From the NCBI GenBank assembly GCA_019454145.1, contig CP075366.1:475564-539563 (forward strand): a DNA stretch of 64,000 bases. The letters are read 5' to 3'. Positions 58,741-64,000 of this stretch are shown here, piece after piece. Under the pieces are notes generated by a model. It was not told the origin of the DNA and ran no database searches. It was given only the letters and a program-made list of their open reading frames with translations. Position 1 is the first letter of the stretch. Each line of letters opens with the position of its first letter. Made by a program: the position numbers and the translations under genes. Source of the DNA: Fimbriimonadaceae bacterium. Its GTDB lineage: Bacteria > Armatimonadota > Fimbriimonadia > Fimbriimonadales > Fimbriimonadaceae.

Positions 58741-60324
58741 CTAGAAACTTATCGGGCCTTTTTGAGAGAGAACAGCATTCGCTAACTCCGATGTGTGACC
58801 ATCAAACGGAGCCGGAATCGTTACCGCCTCCCCGCTCAAAGCCGCATAAATTCCTGCCGCTCTGGCGTTGGCAAAGTTAGCAAATCGTTCGTACGCCGCC
58901 TGACCAAGTGCTCCCGTCTTTTGCGCGCGCAATTTAGCTGATTGCTCCGCCAGGCAGAGAATAGTTAGGTCGCTGATCCAGCCGAGCGTTTCTTGATCCT
59001 TGTTGAACTTTGCGTACGCCTTACCAGTGAGATCGTTGATAAACGAATCACCTGAAGCCGTCAACGAGCATTTGCCTTCATTAGCGCGGCGAACCATTCG
59101 GTCGGAAAGGAATATGCGGTTGATTTCATTTGTGCCCTCGTAGATACGGGAAATCCGGGCATCACGATAAATGCGAGCAACCGGAAATTCCTCGGTAAAC
59201 CCGTAGCCTCCGTAAACTTGCAAACAGTCATCCACAATGGCCGCTTCGAGTTCAGTAGCGAGGACTTTGCAAGCACTACACTCCACAGCAAATTCCTCTG
59301 CGGCAGCTCGGTTTCCTTCCAGAGAACCATCACTTTGAGCGAACGCGGCATCTATGTTTGCCCCCGTCCGGTAGAGAAGAGATTCGATCGCAAAATAGTA
59401 AGCCGCCATATCGGCGAACTTAGCTTGAATTAACCCGAAGTTGGAGATTGGCTGTCCGAATTGCTTCCGATCTTGAGCGTAAGCGGCTGCGTGCCCGATT
59501 GCTTGCCTCGCTGGCCCGATGCTCATTGCTCCCAGCTTAAACCTTCCCATATTCAACGCATTGAAGGCTACGTGATGTCCCTTGCCAGGCAGGTAGAGCA
59601 GATTCTCTTTAGGTATCTGAGCGTTTTCCAGTAGCAGTCGAGCCGTACTGGAACCCTTCAATCCCATCTTATGTTCTTCTCGCGCGATAGAAACGCCCGG
59701 GAAGTCCTTTTCGACCAAGAATGCTGTGACGTGTTCGCCATCAATCTTCGCCATGACGAGGAAGAAATTCGCCCACTTGGCATTACTGATCCACATCTTC
59801 GTGCCGTTGAGTAGCCAGTGATCGCCTTTATCTTCGGCTCTGGTTGACATGCTCAGCGCGTCGGAGCCCGAATTTGGCTCGCTCAGAGCATAAGCACCGA
59901 TCCATTCGCCGCTCGTGAGCTTGGGCAGATACTTTTGGCGTTGTTCCTCCGTGCCAAAAGCAATCAAACCAAAAAGACTGATGCCGCTAGTAATCCCGAC
60001 CGTGACGCTAAATGAAGCATCCAAACTGAGGTGTTCAAGAATCCGCGCCGCAAGGTTTTTGCTGAGCCCAAGCCCGCCGTATTCTTCTGGTGCATCGATG
60101 CCGCAAAAACCCAGTTGTCCAGCCTTCTTAATAAGGTTTGGCATCAAGCCTTCCTCTTGCTTTTCGAGTCGTTCTACGACGCTGAGGACTTCTTTACGTG
60201 AGAAGTCCTCAGCCATCTGAATCATCAGTTTTTCGTCGTTACTGAAGTCCTCAGGCGTAAAAGTTGAGGTTGGCGTCTGACTAAGGAACGAGCCCCCTTG
60301 CTCGGTCAGTTGAGATGCGATCAT
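58741..60324 (-). CDS. Acyl-CoA dehydrogenase
   Basis: A 527-aa FAD enzyme, longer than the usual 380 aa because of an added C-terminal helical domain (about 425-520), as in VLCAD-like or FadE-type members. Key blocks: EYGGLGLSKNLAARI, YALSEPNSGSDALSMSTRAE, LNGTKMWISNAKWANFFLVMA, DRKQFGQPISNFGLIQAKFADMA, QVYGGYGFTEEFPVARIYRDARISRIYEGTNEI with the likely catalytic Glu in YEGTNE. TATAAT lies 9 nt before ATG 60324. No other fatty-acid degradation gene is adjacent. Confidence 0.9.
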   Translation of the reverse strand: MIASQLTEQGGSFLSQTPTSTFTPEDFSNDEKLMIQMAEDFSRKEVLSVVERLEKQEEGLMPNLIKKAGQLGFCGIDAPEEYGGLGLSKNLAARILEHLSLDASFSVTVGITSGISLFGLIAFGTEEQRQKYLPKLTSGEWIGAYALSEPNSGSDALSMSTRAEDKGDHWLLNGTKMWISNAKWANFFLVMAKIDGEHVTAFLVEKDFPGVSIAREEHKMGLKGSSTARLLLENAQIPKENLLYLPGKGHHVAFNALNMGRFKLGAMSIGPARQAIGHAAAYAQDRKQFGQPISNFGLIQAKFADMAAYYFAIESLLYRTGANIDAAFAQSDGSLEGNRAAAEEFAVECSACKVLATELEAAIVDDCLQVYGGYGFTEEFPVARIYRDARISRIYEGTNEINRIFLSDRMVRRANEGKCSLTASGDSFINDLTGKAYAKFNKDQETLGWISDLTILCLAEQSAKLRAQKTGALGQAAYERFANFANARAAGIYAALSGEAVTIPAPFDGHTSELANAVLSQKGPISF

Positions 60325-60366
60325 GCTTGGTTTATTATACGGAAACCAGCTTCTACGGAATGGGTG

Positions 60367-60771
60367 TTATTCGTCGGTAGTGTTCGGCTTCTGCGCACCG
60401 TATTTTGCGAACCTGACCGGGTCTTCACCTTGTAAAACGAGTTCTAAACCACCTTGATCGGAAAGAAATACGCTATTTTCGCCCGTGACTTTATCGGACA
60501 GCGTGAGTTTGCCGTTCTCATACTTCCAGTTACCGGAAGATTCCTCGCCGTCAACAAGCATTCTCCAGTGATCATGTTCAATCACCAGCGTCGGGAGTTT
60601 TTCGAGACCACCGGCCTCTGCTACTTCATCAGGCGTGGATTTGAGGCGATATGTTCCGATGACATCTTCGGTCTGCTTGGCAGGCACAACAATGGGTTCT
60701 GACGGAGTTTTGGGTTGGCACCCGGCAACTGCCAGCACCAGTAGAACCATTGAGACGCCACGGATAACCAC
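60367..60771 (-). CDS. Small lipoprotein
   Basis: A 134-aa lipoprotein. The lipobox is VAGC near residue 18 after a hydrophobic h-region (SMVLLVLA). The mature part contains IGTYRLKSTPDEVAEAGG and HWRMLVDGEESSGNWKYENGKLTL, a small beta domain. I do not recognise the family. It starts with GTG 60771 and TACACT lies 7 nt upstream. Confidence 0.68.
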   Translation of the reverse strand: MVIRGVSMVLLVLAVAGCQPKTPSEPIVVPAKQTEDVIGTYRLKSTPDEVAEAGGLEKLPTLVIEHDHWRMLVDGEESSGNWKYENGKLTLSDKVTGENSVFLSDQGGLELVLQGEDPVRFAKYGAQKPNTTDE

Positions 60772-60778
60772 TACCTAA

Positions 60779-60784
60779 AGTGTA
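60779..60784 (-). promoter_or_regulatory. -10 box of a putative leaderless promoter
   Basis: TACACT on the minus strand ends 7 nt before GTG 60771 of the lipoprotein gene. It shares a 35-bp divergent gap with the mnmE promoter. Confidence 0.42.
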
Positions 60785-60792
60785 CTCACAAG

Positions 60793-60798
60793 TAGAAT
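60793..60798 (+). promoter_or_regulatory. -10 box of mnmE, nearly leaderless
   Basis: TAGAAT ends 8 nt before ATG 60807. The divergent lipoprotein box lies only 8 bp away, so the two promoters probably interfere or are co-regulated. Confidence 0.42.
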
Positions 60799-60806
60799 GA
60801 ACTCCA

Positions 60807-62123
60807 ATGGGAGTTGACCGTTTTGCCGATACAATCGCCGCGCCGATCACTCCTCCCGGGCGCGGGGCAGTGGCTATTGTTCGCGTTAGCGGGCCAAAGG
60901 CTTTGGAGATAGCGCATTTAGTCGCACCATTTCTGCCCAAAGAAATAACTTTTCGCCACGCATATTACGGTGCGTTTGCCCACCAAGACGATGGACTCTG
61001 TATCCTATTTGCCGCAGGCTCTAGCTTTACCGGAGAGCCTAGTGTTGAGTTCAATATTCACGGCTCACCTGAATCAGTTAAGCAACTTTTAGAAGTGTGC
61101 TATCGATCAGGAGCAAGAGCCGCCGAGCCAGGAGAATTCACTCTTAGGGCATTTATGAACGGTCAGATTGACCTTGCTCAAGCAGAAGGAATCCGTGCGA
61201 CGGTTGACGCAGCCACCGACAAACAGCTTTCTATGGCGAATAGTTTGAGGGAAGGGAATATCGGGCGAGAATTGGCTCCCATCGCGACAAACATTCGCAA
61301 AGTCCTCACAACAATTGAAGCCCTCACTGACTTTAGCGAAGAATTGGGCGAGATTCCACTCGAAGAAAAAACCGCCCCATTGGCGGAGGCAGAGCAATCT
61401 ATTGAGCGGTTTTTGGCCTTGGAGCAACTCGCTCGCCGAATTCGGGAAGGCGTTCTCGTGGTTATCGCTGGCCAGCCGAACGCAGGGAAGAGCTCACTGA
61501 TGAACGCCCTTCTCAAATATGATCGGGCGATTGTCACGCCGATTCCTGGCACAACCCGCGATAGCATCGAAGAACAGGTTTCTATTGATGGAATTCCCGT
61601 TCGCTTGGTAGACACAGCTGGGTTACGCGAATCAGACGATGAAGTTGAGCAAATCGGAATCGGACGGAGTCGTGACTTACTCAATCAAGCCCATTTAATT
61701 CTCTATCTATTCGATGCCGAAAAAGGATGGGACGACAACGATGAAAAAGTGGATCAGGAGTTCCAAAACAAAGTCATCCAAATTGCAACAAAATGCGATC
61801 TTGCTCGATCCAGCAAAGGCCATGAGATTTCTACAAAAACAGGCGAAGGGTTAGACTCATTGATAGAACTTATTCTGCGGCAGATTCAATGCTCAGACTC
61901 CAACGAGCCAACAAGCCTCATAGAACGGCATTACGAAGTGATGCGTGAAGTGAAGTCGCTTTTAGAGGAAAGCTATCAAGCGATTACAAGCCAAAACGTG
62001 CCTGATGATCTGGCGGCGGTCACTCTCCGAGCCGCATTACGAAAGATGGGAGAACTTACTGGTGAATCTGCTCCGGCGGATGTGCTAGAGCAGATTTTCA
62101 GCCAGTTTTGTATTGGAAAATAA
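60807..62123 (+). CDS. mnmE: tRNA modification GTPase MnmE
   Basis: A 438-aa GTPase that with MnmG installs the cmnm5 group on wobble uridine 34 of some tRNAs. The N-terminal folate-binding domain (about 1-115) begins DTIAAPITPPGRGAVAIVRVSG. The helical domain is split by a G domain (about 215-370) with G1 GQPNAGKSS, G2 in PGTTRDSIEE, G3 DTAGLRES and G4 TKCD. The C-terminal CIGK motif carries the essential Cys. MnmG is not adjacent. It is 2 bp from the opposing acetyltransferase. Confidence 0.95.
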   Translation: MGVDRFADTIAAPITPPGRGAVAIVRVSGPKALEIAHLVAPFLPKEITFRHAYYGAFAHQDDGLCILFAAGSSFTGEPSVEFNIHGSPESVKQLLEVCYRSGARAAEPGEFTLRAFMNGQIDLAQAEGIRATVDAATDKQLSMANSLREGNIGRELAPIATNIRKVLTTIEALTDFSEELGEIPLEEKTAPLAEAEQSIERFLALEQLARRIREGVLVVIAGQPNAGKSSLMNALLKYDRAIVTPIPGTTRDSIEEQVSIDGIPVRLVDTAGLRESDDEVEQIGIGRSRDLLNQAHLILYLFDAEKGWDDNDEKVDQEFQNKVIQIATKCDLARSSKGHEISTKTGEGLDSLIELILRQIQCSDSNEPTSLIERHYEVMREVKSLLEESYQAITSQNVPDDLAAVTLRAALRKMGELTGESAPADVLEQIFSQFCIGK

Positions 62124-62125
62124 CC

Positions 62126-63100
62126 TTAGTCAAGGATTTTCGTGGTCGAATTCCACCGACGGTAAGTTTCAAACCCAAGTTGATAATTGAGTTGAAGCAT
62201 CGGATTATTTTCTTCGTTGTCGCAATAAGCAAACTTGCCACCCAACTCTTTGGCTCGCGAAAGGTTAATCGCTTTAATCGCGGTTGCAATTCCATGCCTG
62301 CGATAATCCCGATGAACCCCAGTTAAGCCAGTTTCAAAGACCTCCGGATGCACTTTGTTCCGGAATAGCATGGTTGTCGCGATGATTTTTTCACCATCAA
62401 GAACAATGAGGATTGTATCAAATGAATGACGATCTCGCTCAAGTGCCTTCTTGTAGTTTTCAAGCGGCGGGGCGTCCATTTCCCAGGGCACGGGAATATC
62501 TGCTGAAAGTTCCTTATCTCCGTGGTAATACCGTTCGATATAGTTCTCAGGGTCTTCACGTTCAAGATCAGCAAGGGAAATAATCCGCCAAGGTTGGGAT
62601 CGTACGTAGTCAACCTTCGCCTGAAAAGGAGTGCTATCGAATTGGGTCAAGTCAAGCCGTGATTCAGGGTTCGCTTGGTCAAACGTAAACCCGTACTCGG
62701 CTAAAACTTCGTTCAGTGTAGTTGCTGTTTCCTTGTTCCAAGTGTTGAGTTTTAATGCGCCATTTTCTTTTGCAAGCTTAATCGCGTGCTCAAGCACTGC
62801 AACACATTCATCTCTACTGAGATCACCTACTTTGGAAATGTCCGCAAAGAAATTAGTATCTTCTTTCTGCCAGATATTGCGCATGACTACAAATGCAATC
62901 GTAGGTGTTCCTTCTACATCCAAAAGTAACCTTTGCCGAAACTTTCCTTCGGGAAAATTGTTATGGCGAGCCATAAAGTCATCAAACGTGTTCGCCTTAT
63001 GAGGGTCAGAATCGTTTGCGATCTGCAAGTAGGTTTTAAAGTCGTTTTCTGACTCAACCGGACGCACGACAATGCGCGATGATTTTTCAAATTGATTCAT
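62126..63100 (-). CDS. Tandem GNAT acetyltransferase
   Basis: A 324-aa protein with two GNAT modules, a layout like mycothiol synthase. The N-terminal half (about 10-150; VVRPVESENDFKTYLQIAND, TPTIAFVVMRNI) is degenerate. The C-terminal half (about 220-320) has the ETGLTGVHRDYRRHGIATAIKAINL acetyl-CoA site and ENNPMLQLNYQLGFETYRRW. The substrate is unknown. Start ATG 63100; no ribosome binding site or TANNNT box at the expected distance. Confidence 0.78.
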   Translation of the reverse strand: MNQFEKSSRIVVRPVESENDFKTYLQIANDSDPHKANTFDDFMARHNNFPEGKFRQRLLLDVEGTPTIAFVVMRNIWQKEDTNFFADISKVGDLSRDECVAVLEHAIKLAKENGALKLNTWNKETATTLNEVLAEYGFTFDQANPESRLDLTQFDSTPFQAKVDYVRSQPWRIISLADLEREDPENYIERYYHGDKELSADIPVPWEMDAPPLENYKKALERDRHSFDTILIVLDGEKIIATTMLFRNKVHPEVFETGLTGVHRDYRRHGIATAIKAINLSRAKELGGKFAYCDNEENNPMLQLNYQLGFETYRRWNSTTKILD

Positions 63101-63271
63101 TGTTTTGGCTGCGCAAATGAGGCGCAGATACTCAGTCGTTGGATATTCGTCGTCGCGCGCTTGCCAGGCGGGCGGTATGGACTGGTTGGGGGTGAGGTTT
63201 TGTTTAGGCGGGTTTGCCTCACCAAAGAGATTTGTGAAAATCTACCCTAAGTTTAAGAAAGTCCCAAAACG

Positions 63272-63616
63272 TTATGCACCGATAACAGTGCCACTAATAA
63301 ACCAGATTAACCAGATTCCGACATAAGTGCATGCTCCGGCGGTTGCCGCGGTTCGCACAAAATCTCTATGTGTATCAAAGTGTTTGACCATAACAAGCCA
63401 AGCAAGGGCCAGGGTCATGCCTTTGACGGCTGCGAATAGCCATTCACTGCGCTCAATCAACGGCTTCATTAGCGGGTTGAGTTCAACAATCAGGCCGTGG
63501 TGGTGGAGCAGGGCGGTCGAAACGAGGTCAATTATCCCGATGACCATGAGCAGTAACAAAGCTCGGGTCGGAAAGAGGGTTTTCCAAATTGACACACCAG
63601 TTCGCGTTTCTTCCAT
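63272..63616 (-). CDS. Small membrane protein, DUF5658-like
   Basis: A 114-aa protein with three hydrophobic helices. The pattern IDLVSTALLHHHGLIVELNPLMKPLIER, followed by a Lys in WLFAAVKGMTLALAW, matches the D-x-x-T, E-x-NP and K features of DUF5658-type proteins. Its first 89 bp overlap the carboxypeptidase gene in another frame unless it starts at the internal ATG 63547. Confidence 0.65.
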   Translation of the reverse strand: MEETRTGVSIWKTLFPTRALLLLMVIGIIDLVSTALLHHHGLIVELNPLMKPLIERSEWLFAAVKGMTLALAWLVMVKHFDTHRDFVRTAATAGACTYVGIWLIWFISGTVIGA

Positions 63617-64000
63617 CTTGACTCACAAATGAATTCAGTTCTTCTCGAATCACCTGCACAATCTGATCTTGTAGCTGCCGCGCTTGGGTAGCGGTCATCG
63701 AATAATGGTTCATCATTATCGAAACCACAACCGGATCGCTTTGGTCAATCCACAAGAATCCAGAAAGACAAGAAACGCTGTCCAACGTTCCGGTTTTTGC
63801 CGTGATTCTCACCCCTGCTAGCCGACTTCCGAGAGTTCCTTCGCCAGCGGCTGGTAGGGCTCGAATGTAATCATCCCGAAAGGGTTGTGAATAGACATAT
63901 CGCAAAATATGTGCCAACGTTCTTGGCGTGACCAAGTTGTGCCGACTCAAGCCACTACCATCATCTAATTTGAACCCAAATTCAGGAATCTTTACTACCT
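63528..64000 (-). CDS. dacB: D-alanyl-D-alanine carboxypeptidase, PBP4 type (3' part)
   Basis: The frame enters from the right window edge. Visible are the S-x-N motif in LDDGSGLSRHNLV and the K-T-G motif in RITAKTGTLDSVSCLSGFLW, both diagnostic of class C (PBP4/DacB) peptidoglycan carboxypeptidases/endopeptidases. The N-terminal S-x-x-K part is outside the window. The C-terminal 40 residues are unusual for the family and overlap the DUF5658-like gene. Confidence 0.86.
   Translation of the reverse strand, partial: VVKIPEFGFKLDDGSGLSRHNLVTPRTLAHILRYVYSQPFRDDYIRALPAAGEGTLGSRLAGVRITAKTGTLDSVSCLSGFLWIDQSDPVVVSIMMNHYSMTATQARQLQDQIVQVIREELNSFVSQDGRNANWCVNLENPLSDPSFVTAHGHRDN

Noticed and set aside
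63191-63223. GGTGAGG/CCTCACC inverted repeat near the end of the window
   Set aside because: The stem is short with an 18-nt loop and no T-tract; the 171-bp gap around it shows nothing else I can support.

Overview
The window is a stretch of ordinary bacterial chromosome of moderate GC content. It suggests an uncultured Gram-negative-type bacterium, most likely of the Armatimonadota (Fimbriimonadia-like). The clues are a PEP-CTERM-tagged exported metalloprotease, a complete secretin-type (type II) secretion operon, the futalosine-route gene mqnD, several large BNR/sortilin-type beta-propeller proteins and a DUF1800 protein. The lineage is inferred from gene content and was not tested by a search.

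Layout. 1-11 kb: end of a pyruvate dehydrogenase E1-beta gene, a PEP-CTERM metalloprotease, mqnD, a DUF389 membrane protein, a large unrecognised protein, a giant secreted BNR propeller and an SGNH hydrolase. 11.3-23.2 kb: one minus-strand operon, gspE-F-G-H-I-J-K, a PilM/PilN-like (GspL) protein, PilO-like (GspM), PilP/GspC-like and gspD, ending in a Spy-like Gly/Gln-rich secreted protein. 23.3-31 kb: msrA, a GT4 glycosyltransferase, a second BNR propeller without a signal peptide, DUF1800 and ygfZ. 31-46 kb: mostly single-gene units, many convergent and overlapping at their 3' ends (LmeA-like, GT2, dihydroorotase, S9 peptidase, DUF4230, L,D-transpeptidase, nitrilase, nitroreductase, beta-lactamase-like hydrolase, SIS protein), then tsaB and murB. 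47-53.6 kb is the most unusual part. A structured RNA plus terminator precedes glnA. REP-like hairpins and a possible cobalamin-type riboswitch precede a class Ic-looking nrdB. An AT-rich PIN-domain gene sits between two copies of the nrdB 3' end, beside a broken fragment of a RAYT (REP-associated tyrosine transposase) gene. An intact RAYT relative that has lost its HUH motif follows, with a second REP-like array. 53.6-64 kb: a short leuA, a NIL-domain protein, an esterase, a NAGPA-type protein, DUF817, acyl-CoA dehydrogenase, mnmE, a tandem GNAT protein, a DUF5658-like membrane protein and the end of a PBP4-type carboxypeptidase.

Two window-wide patterns stand out. Many transcription units have a TANNNT box only 6-8 nt before the start codon, which points to frequent leaderless mRNAs. 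Seven putative exported proteins begin with very short hydrophobic N-termini that lack the usual basic residues.

No rRNA, tRNA, CRISPR array or intact insertion sequence was seen. All calls come from reading the sequence; no database search was run.
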